A DNA stretch of 64,000 bases, from NCBI GenBank assembly GCA_036339585.1, contig JAYZAS010000011.1, positions 35,451-99,450 on the forward strand, read 5' to 3'. The DNA is from Pseudomonadota bacterium (GTDB lineage Bacteria > Pseudomonadota > Alphaproteobacteria > UBA8366). Positions within the stretch are counted from its first letter, which is position 1. The number at the start of each line of letters is the position of its first letter. The notes beneath the pieces were generated by a model that was not told the DNA's origin, ran no database searches, and saw only the letters and a list, made by a program, of their open reading frames with translations. Positions 1-9,586 of this stretch are shown here, piece after piece. The translations under genes were made by a program, and so were the position numbers.

Positions 1-796
1 GGATCTCGTTATGCCTGGTTGCGAATACCTGTCCCGTTATATCTCTGCTCATATCAGAAGCTAAGAAAACTGCCATCGGTGCATTTTTTTCAGGTGTCAC
101 TTGTTTCCGTTGCTCTGCTCTCTTTTTCTGTTCCGGTGTATTGGTAGGCACCGAACCAGTCATACGGCTCCATGCAGAGGGCGCAATACAGTTGGATCTG
201 ACGTTATAACGAGCCATATCGAGTGCAATACACTTGGAGAATCCAACAATGCCGAGCTTGCAGGCGCCATAGTTCGACTGCCCAAAATTTCCGAGTAATC
301 CTGACGTTGAGGTCATGTGAATGAACGAACCGCTTGATTGATTGCGAAAGTGTGTAGCAGCAACACGACTTACGTTGAAAGTACCTTTCAGCATGACATT
401 CACCACACTGTCCCAATCTTCTTCTGTCATTTTGTGGAATATTACATCGCGCAAGATGCCGGCGTTATTTACTACCACATCAATTTGCCCAAAGTTATCC
501 AGGGCAGTTTCGATTATGTTTTCTGCCCCTTTATAGTTTGCGACGGAGTCGGTGTTGGATACTGCTTCACCACCACTACCGTTTATGTCATCGACTACTG
601 ATTGTGCTAGACTTGCATCACCACCGGTGCCATCAAGCTCAACACCAATATCATTTACCACTACCATCGCCCCGTGGGACGCTAGTAATTTTGCTATCGC
701 TTTACCGATTCCCCGTCCGGCGCCTGTCACAACACACACCTTCCCATCACACATCTTTTGTGGGTCAATGGTGTCAGCTAACACTTGATCGGTCAT
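1..796 (-). CDS. SDR-family oxidoreductase, 3' end cut by window edge
   Basis: NAD(P)-dependent short-chain dehydrogenase, probably acting on a hydroxyacyl or ketone substrate. Reading the minus strand from ATG at 796 gives an uninterrupted frame of 265 codons running off the left edge. Seen: Rossmann motif TGAGRGIGKA near residue 25, the NNAG motif near residue 110, and an intact active site with the Ser in MTSTSG followed by YGACK. An AAAGGAGA ribosome binding site lies 5 nt before the ATG. The N-terminal extension before the Rossmann fold (about 18 residues) and the insert around residue 55 resemble the SDR domains of hydroxyacyl-CoA dehydrogenase/multifunctional-enzyme type; that subfamily is an inference. 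It is divergent from the crotonase at 1019, which fits acyl-CoA metabolism. Confidence 0.9.
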   Translation of the reverse strand, partial: MTDQVLADTIDPQKMCDGKVCVVTGAGRGIGKAIAKLLASHGAMVVVNDIGVELDGTGGDASLAQSVVDDINGSGGEAVSNTDSVANYKGAENIIETALDNFGQIDVVVNNAGILRDVIFHKMTEEDWDSVVNVMLKGTFNVSRVAATHFRNQSSGSFIHMTSTSGLLGNFGQSNYGACKLGIVGFSKCIALDMARYNVRSNCIAPSAWSRMTGSVPTNTPEQKKRAEQRKQVTPEKNAPMAVFLASDMSRDITGQVFATRHNEI

Positions 797-1018
797 GTTT
801 ATCTCCTTTGGCATGGTGCATTTTGTTTTTGAAATCCGCTTATTAAGAAAACCATCAACCTACGCATGAGAAGCCTCATGTCCATTGTCATTATAATTTT
901 TAGCAATATTACAATCTTTGACGCTGATTGAAATGATGCATGTATAGATGTTTCTGGATTGAGCTGCTAGTTTTGCCCCGTTTAATTTTTCTTTTTAAAG
1001 CATTTGTAGCATGGAGAG

Positions 1019-1843
1019 ATGAGCATGCCCAACCCAGTAAACACCAGTTCAGATTTTAATCCAGAGGCTTTCGAAGCGGTCAAATGGGAGCTTCGCAAAA
1101 ATACGGCGTACATTACGATGTCGCGTCCAGAGGCGCGAAATGCATTAAATATCGCAATGCGAAACGAATTGATGGCATGCTTTAATGAAGTTCAGGAAAA
1201 TGGGCAAATCTGGCTTGCAGTACTATGCGGGGAAGACCCCATTTTTTGTGCTGGCGCTGATTTGAAAGAGAAACTCAATCTTGCCCGTTCTGATGGAGAC
1301 AAAGAACGGTCTCGTCTGTCAAATGAGCTCTATATGACTATGCGTCGCTGCTACAAACCAATTATTGCGGCCATTAATGGAGGCTGTATCGCGCAAGGGG
1401 CCGGACTCGCTTTGCTCTCAGATATTCGTGTAATGTCAGATCAAAGTTTCTTTTGGTGGCCGCAGGTTATGCGCGGCATTTCATCCATGTCCGGGCCTTT
1501 ACTACTAACTGAAGCGGTTCCGCCTGGTTTTGCACTCAAATATTTACTTACGGCAGATAAGATATTACCTAATGATGCACTTCGCGTTGACCTCTGTACC
1601 GAGGTTGTTAAGCATCATAATTTGATGTCGGCCGTCGATCGATGGGCGAATAAAATGCTGCGAAATGCACCGCTTTCTTTGCAGGCAATTAAAGAGGTTG
1701 CGGTGCGTAGACGAGGCATGTCAATTGATGATGCCTTTCCTGTAGGAAGAAAAATTTCTGAACGAACTATGGACTCAGTAGATTCATTAGAAGGGCTCAG
1801 GGCTTTCAAAGAGAAGCGCATACCTATTTGGACCGGTAAATAG
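1019..1843 (+). CDS. Enoyl-CoA hydratase/isomerase (crotonase) family protein
   Basis: A 274-residue crotonase-fold protein, usual length for the family. Seen: the oxyanion-hole region (FCAGADLKEK near residue 78) and the second glycine-rich motif (NGGCIAQGAG near residue 118). The two glutamates that act as acid and base in classical enoyl-CoA hydratase appear to be replaced: the first position reads Gly (QGAGLALL) and the second Gln (WWPQV). It therefore may not be a simple hydratase and could be an isomerase, hydrolase or other crotonase variant. Start ATG 1019 follows GGAGAG; ATG 1025 is an in-frame alternative. It is divergent from the SDR gene. Confidence 0.88.
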   Translation: MSMPNPVNTSSDFNPEAFEAVKWELRKNTAYITMSRPEARNALNIAMRNELMACFNEVQENGQIWLAVLCGEDPIFCAGADLKEKLNLARSDGDKERSRLSNELYMTMRRCYKPIIAAINGGCIAQGAGLALLSDIRVMSDQSFFWWPQVMRGISSMSGPLLLTEAVPPGFALKYLLTADKILPNDALRVDLCTEVVKHHNLMSAVDRWANKMLRNAPLSLQAIKEVAVRRRGMSIDDAFPVGRKISERTMDSVDSLEGLRAFKEKRIPIWTGK

Positions 1844-1911
1844 ACAGTAGTGTTGGCCGCATCATATATTTAAGAGTTCCGCAAATTTAATAACATTTGT
1901 CGCTTACAAAT

Positions 1912-3117
1912 CTATTTATAGTTGTCGATAACTGGGGTCTGTTCTGTCTGCTCCCTAAAATATAATGTTAGAATAAGTGTGGCACTTACGAATAGTATCG
2001 CTAGAGCAAGCCATGCGATGCTGTACCCAAAATGATCTACAATCCATCCAAAAAATGGTAACCCGATTCCAGCTCCTGCGCTGGTAAATATTCGATTAGT
2101 GCCGACGGCAGTTGCAGTAAGTTTTTTGTCGGATGTCTCAACGCATACAGTTTGTGTAACCCCGACATAGCCGGCAGTAGCAAGTCCAACTGGGAAGGCG
2201 AGGGCCAGAATAATATAAAAATGCCAATTGGGTGATGCCAATGCCATCCCCAATAATGATAAAGTGCCTAACGTACCAATTATCAATAAAACTGGCTTTC
2301 GTTTTGCTGCGAATAGAAGGTCGCTGATTGCACCCCAGCTCAATCTGCCAACAGCACTTGCGGTTTGAGCAATGCTCAGACAAGTCGCTGATATAGTTGG
2401 ATCGGCACCGATGGCCTCTCGGCAAAAAGCTGCAATATTTGCAAGCATGGCATACATAGACGCTTGGAAAATCCCAATTGATGCGTTGAAGATCTGGAGA
2501 TTTTTATCACGTATTACCGTTAGCATTCCCTTTAGTGGAGGTGTTTTTGGGCCGCTAGTATTACAGGGCAGCAGAAGGGCTAGTCCAGCAGCTAATGCTA
2601 TGAGGGTTGCGAATCCAAAAAGAATTTCGGCGCGGTTAGAAATATCGATTAGCACTCCTGCAACCATAGCTCCTAAAATTCCGCCCAACGGAACACCAGT
2701 TTGTTTTATACCCATTGCTGAGGCGCGACGTTCTCGAGGGAATATGTCAAATACAGTTTTGCTGGTACATGGGTTGACCAGTCCATAACCTGTGCCAAGC
2801 ATAAGCATTCCAACGCATGCTGTTCCAAAGGAACTGGCTACTCCTATAATAGCAGTCCCAGTCGCTGCTAACAGCATTGAGGAAGCAAATACGATGCGTG
2901 TCCCGATATAATCTATGAGCAGTCCACCCGGGATTGCGATAAACCCCTGCACGATCATATAAATACCGATTAACCAACCATACTCCTCCGCATTAATGCC
3001 TAACTCGTTTTTGAGGTTTGTTGCGATTGCTGCAAGGGCCATTATCGTGCAGTTTCCAAAAAGATGGCCCCCGGTGAGGGCAGCAAGTCGAATCTTAAGA
3101 TTTAAACTGGTTCGCAT
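1912..3117 (-). CDS. MFS transporter (12 TM)
   Basis: A 401-residue major facilitator superfamily carrier in the inner membrane. Alternating hydrophobic segments are consistent with 12 helices. The loop 2-3 region reads GGLLIDYIGTR, a version of the MFS motif with Asp and Arg. A central hydrophilic loop lies near residues 185-205 (GPKTPPLKG). The substrate is unknown; the next gene, 22 nt downstream of its start side at 3140, is an organic-acid lyase on the same strand, so carboxylate or sugar-acid uptake is a reasonable inference but not proven. Confidence 0.85.
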   Translation of the reverse strand: MRTSLNLKIRLAALTGGHLFGNCTIMALAAIATNLKNELGINAEEYGWLIGIYMIVQGFIAIPGGLLIDYIGTRIVFASSMLLAATGTAIIGVASSFGTACVGMLMLGTGYGLVNPCTSKTVFDIFPRERRASAMGIKQTGVPLGGILGAMVAGVLIDISNRAEILFGFATLIALAAGLALLLPCNTSGPKTPPLKGMLTVIRDKNLQIFNASIGIFQASMYAMLANIAAFCREAIGADPTISATCLSIAQTASAVGRLSWGAISDLLFAAKRKPVLLIIGTLGTLSLLGMALASPNWHFYIILALAFPVGLATAGYVGVTQTVCVETSDKKLTATAVGTNRIFTSAGAGIGLPFFGWIVDHFGYSIAWLALAILFVSATLILTLYFREQTEQTPVIDNYK

Positions 3118-3139
3118 TAAAACTATCTAGCTAGGCTTA

Positions 3140-4003
3140 TTATGGTCGATCGCGATAGCGAGCCTCAACGTCTTCTATTTCAGAAAGACCAAGTGTTGAA
3201 TTATATTCTTGGAAGGTCGCTAAATTATCTTTTGTCGCTTCAAGTCCGTTCGTAGCTAATATACTTTTCAGTGACTTCCGAACATTAAATATTACGGACA
3301 TTGCAATCGCGGTCGGCAAAATCCCAAGTTTTACATCATAGATATCCAGCCCATTTGCTGACAGGGGTGTGTTTCCCGTGGTGTCAATAATGCAGGCCAT
3401 TGGCATGTTGAGATTAGAAGCTTTTTCCAGCTGTTTATGCTTGCATGGCGGTCCAAACATTAGCATGTCTGCCCCAGCATCACGGTATTTTTCTAAACGC
3501 TCGCAAGCGGCCTCAAACCCATCTACAGCAATCGCATCCGTCCGCGCAATAATGAGTAAAGATTGATTCTGTCGGGCATCGAGGGCCGATTTTATTTTAC
3601 TTACCATTTCATTTGTAGAAACAAGCTCTTTGCCCGCGAAATGGCCACATTTCTTTGGGTATGTTTGGTCTTCAATATGTAAAGCAGCTGCTCCAGCATT
3701 TTCAAATGCTCGAACGGCTCTGCGTACGTTCAATGCATTCCCATAACCTGTATCTGCATCGACAATTAGTGGTAGCCCTGCAGCATCGCTTATTCTCGCG
3801 GCATGATCTGCCATCTCTGTCAGCGTTATAAGTCCGACATCCGGAACGCCGAGATGTGAAGCGGTCGTCGCATTTCCACCCATGTAGGCAATATCGAAAC
3901 CTGACTCTGCAATTAATCGGGCGGTAAGAGCATCCGTTGCGCTGGGTGCTAAATGAGTTCCAGGGCGTGATAGCAGGGCTTGTAAGTTTTCTGGCTCGGG
4001 CAT
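3140..4003 (-). CDS. Isocitrate lyase/PEP mutase superfamily lyase (copy 1)
   Basis: TIM-barrel enzyme of the ICL/PEPM superfamily, about 287 residues as in 2-methylisocitrate lyase. Seen: the metal-binding DADTGYG segment near residue 85 and the catalytic-cysteine motif KKCGH near residue 122, which is typical of lyases rather than PEP mutase. It probably cleaves a C-C bond in a 2-hydroxy di- or tricarboxylate; the substrate is not determinable. I chose ATG 4003 because GGAG sits 9 nt upstream; ATG 4018 in the same frame lacks a clear site. It lies behind the MFS gene's start side and is divergent from the Fe-S gene. Two paralogues occur at 18360 and 19385. Confidence 0.88.
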   Translation of the reverse strand: MPEPENLQALLSRPGTHLAPSATDALTARLIAESGFDIAYMGGNATTASHLGVPDVGLITLTEMADHAARISDAAGLPLIVDADTGYGNALNVRRAVRAFENAGAAALHIEDQTYPKKCGHFAGKELVSTNEMVSKIKSALDARQNQSLLIIARTDAIAVDGFEAACERLEKYRDAGADMLMFGPPCKHKQLEKASNLNMPMACIIDTTGNTPLSANGLDIYDVKLGILPTAIAMSVIFNVRKSLKSILATNGLEATKDNLATFQEYNSTLGLSEIEDVEARYRDRP

Positions 4004-4489
4004 AATGCAGCACTCCATTTTTGGGGATACGACGTTTGGGATAGACTTTAGCGTATGATGAGGATTGGATATATCACTTTGGTTTGTCGTGATGTAATCA
4101 AAATAAAACCGATCAAAGTGGGGGTATGGGGAGTGTATTTAAGCGCGAAAAAATCATAGATGTTTGCTAAGGCAACATTCAAGTGGCAAGCACTTCAATT
4201 GATTTGCAAATAAGTGATTTTTTATTGATTGTGTACGTCAGTTCAATCCTAACTAAAAAATCAGTTTTGCAGATGCAGATAAGTGCTTGAGAGCCGCATT
4301 TTTAGCTCTGTGCAAGGAATCATCACTTTTGACCAAGAGTGATTAACTTTTGAGCATTTCTCATGAAACATCCATTTAAATTATCTCTGGATTAAAATAT
4401 AAAATGTTGTTTCTATTGCAGTTTTTTGCAATTTGCTGGTTGGCATAATGTGTGCGGTGCTCTGCGATCGAACAGGCAAGGGTAGTTCA
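4004..4489. promoter_or_regulatory. Divergent intergenic region with dyads
   Basis: About 480 bases with no coding frame between the lyase (minus) and the Fe-S protein (plus). It is AT-rich and must carry both promoters. An inverted repeat CACTTTG (4075-4081) / CAAAGTG (4114-4120) and a second CACT/AGTG dyad around 4324-4341 are visible. They could be regulator sites; no family can be named. Confidence 0.3.
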
Positions 4490-5818
4490 ATGGCTAAGGC
4501 AACCGTAGACAATTTTGTAGATGCCTTTCGAAGGGAGATTGATGCCACTGCTGAGGCATGTGTAGGTTGCGGTAAGTGTTATGAAATTTGTCCAATAATC
4601 GAAAGCGCAGGTGTTGGTGGATTAGATTCGGAACTTATGACGAACGGGATCCGGGATATCCTGTCTGGTGGAAATATAAATGAAAAATCGCGCCAATGGG
4701 CAGATGCTTGCATCCTCAGTGGAGATTGTATCGATAGCTGCGATTACGGCATTAATCCGAGGTTGATGTTGACGATGGCGCGGGCAGTATCAAAGGAGCG
4801 AACTCATAACGAAAAGGAGAGAAAATTAGAGGGTCAAAAGGCATTCAAGGCTTTGGGTGCCGGTGTAAAGGTTCTATCGCGTATGCAGTTAACGGCAGCT
4901 GATCGGAACCGGCTTGGTCAGGATGGCACAATAGCAGTTCCTGACGAGAAAAGTGTGGACTATATATTTTATACCGGATGTAATGTTTTGAAGACGCCAC
5001 ACATAGCTTTGCTGTGCTTAGACATCATGGATGCTTTAAAAGCAAAATACTTGGTTTTGGGTGGTCCATCCCATTGTTGCGGTATTTTGCAACTTCGTGC
5101 CGGGGACGTTAAAACCTCAACCAAGGTAGCCTCAAATACCATAGAAAAATTTATCCAAACGGGCGCAACTGAAGTCTTATCGTGGTGTCCGACATGCCAA
5201 GTTCAATATTCGGAGTTCGGCTTGCCTACTTACGAAAATGCCACAGGGATAAAGCCGTTTGAAATGACGCCGTTTGTTTTGTTTTTAGAATCACAGCTAG
5301 ACGCTTTGCGTCCCTTGCTTAAGCAGCCTGTTAAGAAAAAAATTGCTCTTCATCTTCATCCCGGCATTGCAGGACTTCCGAATGCTGCAAGGAGATTATG
5401 TGATGCAGTTCCTGGTATTGAGGTCATAGATCTAAATCTTCCTGAAATGGGCTTAATGAGCAATTCTCTCTCGACAGTGCCATCTCTTAAAAAGGATTTG
5501 CAAGCTCAAGAATTAGCCGCCGCTGAAGCTGCTGGCGTGGATGCTCTTGCTGCTGTTTATCACGCGGATCATCGAGAGTTATGCGCTCATGAGCGCGATT
5601 ACCCGTTTAGCGTAATCAACTTCTTGGAAATAATTGCAGAATCAATGGGCATTTTTCGCGACGATACCTTCAAAACCATGAAGATAAAACAGGACGCAGA
5701 CAAAATTCTAAAGGATTGTGCAGATATGTTAGAGGCAAATGCGATATCAAAAGACCATGCGCGTCCAATCATTGAGACGGCACTTTTGGGCGAGCAGCCG
5801 GTACCGTTACGTGGTTAA
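4490..5818 (+). CDS. Fe-S oxidoreductase with CCG domain (HdrB/GlcF-like)
   Basis: A 442-residue cytoplasmic redox protein. The N-terminus has a ferredoxin-type cluster site (CVGCGKCYEICP, near residue 24) and a second, altered cysteine group (CILSGDCIDSC). A cysteine-rich CCG domain follows (TGCN, HCCG, WCPTC), of the kind that binds an unusual cluster in HdrB, GlcF and LutA relatives. The expected second CCG repeat is degenerate: HLHPG and VYHADH replace the cysteines. ATG 4490 is preferred (AAGGG 7 nt upstream); a TTG at 4433 would add 19 residues. It lies upstream of TctCAB, so a role in oxidising an imported organic acid is inferred. Confidence 0.82.
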   Translation: MAKATVDNFVDAFRREIDATAEACVGCGKCYEICPIIESAGVGGLDSELMTNGIRDILSGGNINEKSRQWADACILSGDCIDSCDYGINPRLMLTMARAVSKERTHNEKERKLEGQKAFKALGAGVKVLSRMQLTAADRNRLGQDGTIAVPDEKSVDYIFYTGCNVLKTPHIALLCLDIMDALKAKYLVLGGPSHCCGILQLRAGDVKTSTKVASNTIEKFIQTGATEVLSWCPTCQVQYSEFGLPTYENATGIKPFEMTPFVLFLESQLDALRPLLKQPVKKKIALHLHPGIAGLPNAARRLCDAVPGIEVIDLNLPEMGLMSNSLSTVPSLKKDLQAQELAAAEAAGVDALAAVYHADHRELCAHERDYPFSVINFLEIIAESMGIFRDDTFKTMKIKQDADKILKDCADMLEANAISKDHARPIIETALLGEQPVPLRG

Positions 5819-6087
5819 TATAATTTCCTTTAGTTACAAAGAACTTTCCTACCCAAGTTATTTAGGTTAAAAAATAAACAGAATAAAATATGCCTAAATT
5901 TTCATCATTTAATCCTTATCGAGCACAAAATGTGAGCGCTCAATCCTCCATTAAGTGAAATTATACAATAAAAACAATAGGTTAATACCCGGCATAGATA
6001 GTGCAGTGGAAACTACAACGTTCACGGGAATTATTCGGGCAGTGAACTTAAGACTTTTAATTGTATAAAAACATATAGAGGAAGAAG

Positions 6088-7053
6088 ATGAGACTGATAG
6101 TAAAAGTTTACCTTGTATCGCTTATTATTTTTTCTGCCGCATTTACCAGCGGCTCTGTTAATGCGTTTCCTGAAAAACCGGTTAGGTTGACTGTTGGGTT
6201 TGGTCCGGGTGGGCCATCTGGAATTGCAGCGCGGTTTATGCAGAAAAGGTTCACTGCGGTCACTGGTCAGGAGTTAATCATTATTAACAAGCCTGGTGCT
6301 GGAGGTGCGAAAGCGTGGTCGCAGATCAAAAAAGATAAGAAAGATGGATATGAGCTAACATTGCTGAACTTCCCGCACACCGTTCTACAGCCTATTGCGC
6401 GCGGTAAAAATGCTGGTTACTCATATGAAGATATTCAGCCTGTTCTTTACTACACTTCCGTCCCGCAAGTATTAGCGGTACGAAAAGATAGCCCAATTAA
6501 AACATTCAAGGATTTGGTGACTGCTATAAAGGCCAAGCCTGGTTCAGTGACAATCGGTGGAACAGGAATTGGTGGCTCCAATCACTCTGCATTCTATAAA
6601 TTCAACAAGGTTGGAGGGTTTAAGGCAGCCTATGTGCCGTTCAAAGATACTTCGTCTACGATCGCTGGATTAAAGAGTGGCTCTACCGATGCTGCGTGGA
6701 CATTTACTACTCAGGGTGTGAAAGACGGTGACTCTATAAGGATGTTGGCTATTGCCTCAGAAAAAAGAATGTCGTTATTCCCCGAACTGCCAACGTTGAC
6801 AGAGCTTGGGTACCCCGTAGTTGATGTGGCTTATTGGTCTATTGGAGTTCCTCCTGGAACTCCGTCTAACATTCGGCAGAAGGTTTCCGATGCCTTCCAA
6901 AAAGTAGTGAATGACGCCTCGGTTAAGGCCGATATGAGTAAAGGTGGTTATCAACCCATATTAATTCCATACCCCAAAAGCAACGAATTCAAAGCTCGGT
7001 TGGGTAAAGATTATGGCGCTGTAGGTAAAGCGCTCTCAAAGAAGAAAAAGTAA
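6088..7053 (+). CDS. tctC: Tripartite tricarboxylate transporter substrate-binding protein TctC
   Basis: Periplasmic solute receptor of the TTT (TctC/Bug) family, 321 residues. A signal peptide covers residues 1-26 and is probably cleaved after VNA. The mature start (FPEKPVRL) and the segment GFGPGGPSG match the family's carboxylate-binding loop. It captures a di- or tricarboxylate or aromatic acid for TctA/TctB. AGAGGAAGAAG before the ATG is a good ribosome binding site. It heads the tctC-tctA-tctB operon; TctA follows after 47 nt. Confidence 0.92.
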   Translation: MRLIVKVYLVSLIIFSAAFTSGSVNAFPEKPVRLTVGFGPGGPSGIAARFMQKRFTAVTGQELIIINKPGAGGAKAWSQIKKDKKDGYELTLLNFPHTVLQPIARGKNAGYSYEDIQPVLYYTSVPQVLAVRKDSPIKTFKDLVTAIKAKPGSVTIGGTGIGGSNHSAFYKFNKVGGFKAAYVPFKDTSSTIAGLKSGSTDAAWTFTTQGVKDGDSIRMLAIASEKRMSLFPELPTLTELGYPVVDVAYWSIGVPPGTPSNIRQKVSDAFQKVVNDASVKADMSKGGYQPILIPYPKSNEFKARLGKDYGAVGKALSKKKK

Positions 7054-7100
7054 GGGCATTGTGGGGTAGTTTTGCGCCATGAGCGTGAGCCTACCCCAAC

Positions 7101-8627
7101 ATGTGTACAATGGAATTTCTACAGCATATCTCGGCCTCTTTTTCTCCTTACATTTTAGCAGTAGGCACTTGCGGCCTTTTTTTAGGCATATTGTTGGGAG
7201 CACTGCCAGGGTTAAGTTCAACATTTTCTTGTGCCGTGATGCTTCCTATTTCATTCTCGATGGATCCTGTGCCGGGGCTAATTTTTCTTGGCACCGTCTA
7301 CATGGGGTCTACCTACGGGGGCTCATTCTCGGCAATTCTAATTAAAACTCCGGGCACGCCACAATCTATCACCACTACATTTGATGGGTTTCCAATGGCG
7401 AAACGAGGTGAGGGAGGGTTGGCCCTATCGATAGCGTGCATGGCATCGGTGATTGGAGGGTTGACGGGAATATTTGTTTTTTTATGGCTAGCTCCTCCAC
7501 TTGCTAAGTTTGCGTTAATGTTCGGCCCAGCAGAGTATTTCTGGCTTGCACTGTTTGGCCTTACCATTATCGCCTCTCTAAGTGAAGGTAACCTAATCAA
7601 AGGCCTCATCAGTGGTTTTTTTGGCTTGGCATTGTCCCAAATTGGTGTCTCGGTGGTTAGCGGTGACATGCGGTTCACATACGAAAATCCCGCTTTAATT
7701 GGTGGGATCCCTATCATTCCTGCTACGATCGGGCTGCTATGTCTCCCGGTAGCGATAGATTTAATAGCTGATCCAGATCACCACCTTAGTACACCGCTAA
7801 CTGAGCGGAGAAATAATTTTTTAAGAGCCGCTAGGGCAATCTGGGACCGAAAGCGAAATGCTATTCAGAGTTCACTCATAGGTACATTAATCGGAATCAT
7901 TCCAGCAGCTGGGGGAGCAATAGCCAGTTTAGTTGCGTATGCTGAGGCAAGCCGGACCGCCAAAAAAAGCGACAGGTTTGGAGATGGTGATCCCGGGGGA
8001 ATAATAGCTTCGGAATCGGCTAATAATGCTACGGTTGGAAGCGGTCTAATACCAACTTTTGTACTCGGAATTCCCGGCACTCCTCCCGACGCCGTTATTT
8101 TGGGAGCGATGATGGTTCATGGGGTGCAGATTGGACCAAAACTCTTCACTGAGCATAATGACATTGTATTGACGTTTCTGTCGGGTATGACCATAGCAAC
8201 CGTGCTTATGCTGCCAGTCGGTTTATTCTTGGGGCGTTTTATCTACTCAGCGGTTACCAAGATGCCAAAATCATACTTGGTGCCGATGGTAGCCCTTATG
8301 CTGGTTATTGGATCCTTCGCCATCCAAAATAACTATCACGATATAGTGATTATGCTTGTTTTAGGAATTGTTGCTTGGATCATCAGTCGTTTTGGATTTC
8401 CAGCGCCACCCATCGTGTTAGGGCTCCTGTTGGGTCCTATAGCGGAACAGGGTTTTGCCCAAGCTCTAATGATTGGTCGTGCCAAAGACTCAGTGTTGGA
8501 GACCTTTTTTGCAAGGCCAATATCAGTTGCTTTAATTGGCTGCATTTTAGCTGCCATCATATTACCGCCGCTTTTGCGGCGCTCCTCTTTCAACAGGTTA
8601 AGGATGAAAGAAAATGTTTCAACTTAA
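7101..8627 (+). CDS. tctA: Tripartite tricarboxylate transporter large permease TctA
   Basis: Large membrane subunit of the TTT family, 508 residues with about 10-12 hydrophobic segments, normal for TctA. Seen: the conserved early loop with YGGSFSAIL and a second conserved loop near residue 310 (GLIPTFVLGIPGTPPDA). It forms the ion-coupled channel for the acid delivered by TctC. No strong ribosome binding site precedes ATG 7101; ATG 7110, three codons later, is an alternative. Its 3' end overlaps tctB by 14 nt, which supports translational coupling. Confidence 0.92.
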   Translation: MCTMEFLQHISASFSPYILAVGTCGLFLGILLGALPGLSSTFSCAVMLPISFSMDPVPGLIFLGTVYMGSTYGGSFSAILIKTPGTPQSITTTFDGFPMAKRGEGGLALSIACMASVIGGLTGIFVFLWLAPPLAKFALMFGPAEYFWLALFGLTIIASLSEGNLIKGLISGFFGLALSQIGVSVVSGDMRFTYENPALIGGIPIIPATIGLLCLPVAIDLIADPDHHLSTPLTERRNNFLRAARAIWDRKRNAIQSSLIGTLIGIIPAAGGAIASLVAYAEASRTAKKSDRFGDGDPGGIIASESANNATVGSGLIPTFVLGIPGTPPDAVILGAMMVHGVQIGPKLFTEHNDIVLTFLSGMTIATVLMLPVGLFLGRFIYSAVTKMPKSYLVPMVALMLVIGSFAIQNNYHDIVIMLVLGIVAWIISRFGFPAPPIVLGLLLGPIAEQGFAQALMIGRAKDSVLETFFARPISVALIGCILAAIILPPLLRRSSFNRLRMKENVST

Positions 8628-9099
8628 AATGAATATTAATGGCAATAACAATAGGGCCAGGAATATACTGGGAAGTCTAACATTCGGCATGCTCGGTATT
8701 TTTATGTTTTATGCATCGCAGGATTTTGAAAGTGCTGGACGGGTTACTCCTGCATTTATTGGTTGTGGATTAATAGTCTTGTCAGTTCTTTTGGTCCTTG
8801 TAGAATTTTGTAAAAGTGAGTTATTACCCCCTCCAACTGCTATCACAGGCTCTTTAGTTCGTCGTAGTTTGTTCATAGCGTTAATGGTTATCTGGGTTGT
8901 GGCTCTGCCATATCTTGGTTTTGTAGTGGCAGGGTGTCTCGCGTTCGCTATAATTTCAGCGGCAGTTCCCAAAAATTCCCACAAAACATCGGCTTCTGTT
9001 GCTATAAACACTGTTGCCGGCATCGTAACCACTATCGGGTTCTGGGTCGTGCTTACGGTTTTTTTAAAAGTCCCGCTGCCTGAGGCAACTTTTTTTTGA
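8614..9099 (+). CDS. tctB: Tripartite tricarboxylate transporter small permease TctB
   Basis: Small membrane subunit of TTT transporters, 161 residues with four hydrophobic segments (around residues 15-35, 45-65, 85-105 and 128-150), the usual TctB topology. The sequence diverges quickly in this family, so position after tctA is the main support. The start at 8614 is preceded by AAGGA within the tctA 3' end; ATG 8629 is possible but has no such site. Confidence 0.85.
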   Translation: MFQLKMNINGNNNRARNILGSLTFGMLGIFMFYASQDFESAGRVTPAFIGCGLIVLSVLLVLVEFCKSELLPPPTAITGSLVRRSLFIALMVIWVVALPYLGFVVAGCLAFAIISAAVPKNSHKTSASVAINTVAGIVTTIGFWVVLTVFLKVPLPEATFF

Positions 9100-9137
9100 G
9101 TAATTTTGGAACTTTCAATAAGCTAGGCTAGACAACG

Positions 9138-9527
9138 ATGCTAGAACTTCAACACATAGTCTCCTCCCAAGGCCCAAAGCGTGTTGGTCCCTTCAGTCAT
9201 GCTGTCCGAGCAGGCGATTTTTTATTTGTAACCGGACAAATGCCTACACTGCCAGAGGACCCAAATACGTTGGTTTCTGGTGGTATAGAAGAGCAAACAA
9301 AAAGAGTTATGGATAACCTCAAACTTGTTCTTAGCAGCCAAAGCCTAGGTTTCGACAGGATAGCTTTTGCGCGAGTTTATCTAGTAAACTTCCAAGACTT
9401 TGACCGCATGAACAAAGTCTACCAGAGCTTTTTTCCTAAAGACCGACTGCCCTCCCGCACTTGCATTGGCGTTACAGGACTGGCAGTTGGGGCTTTGGTT
9501 GAGATTGATTTTGTTGTGGCTTGTTGA
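9138..9527 (+). CDS. RidA/YjgF/Rid-family protein
   Basis: A 129-residue Rid-superfamily protein, the usual size. Seen: GPFSHAV at the N-terminus, GQMP, and the C-terminal PSRTCIGVTGL segment that carries the arginine used for imine hydrolysis in active RidA proteins. It would deaminate reactive enamine/imine intermediates in the cytosol. It lies 38 nt after tctB and 59 nt before the gamma-glutamyltransferase-like gene on the same strand, so it may be part of the same operon and handle a nitrogenous substrate. Confidence 0.88.
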   Translation: MLELQHIVSSQGPKRVGPFSHAVRAGDFLFVTGQMPTLPEDPNTLVSGGIEEQTKRVMDNLKLVLSSQSLGFDRIAFARVYLVNFQDFDRMNKVYQSFFPKDRLPSRTCIGVTGLAVGALVEIDFVVAC

Positions 9528-9586
9528 ACACAATAACAATCCTGTTGTGATTAGTTGATATTGTAAGCACTCTTGATAGGAACGGC

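Noticed and set aside
101..846. Plus-strand reading frames over the left-edge SDR
   Set aside because: They lie opposite a minus-strand gene with all SDR motifs and a good ribosome site; they are shadows.
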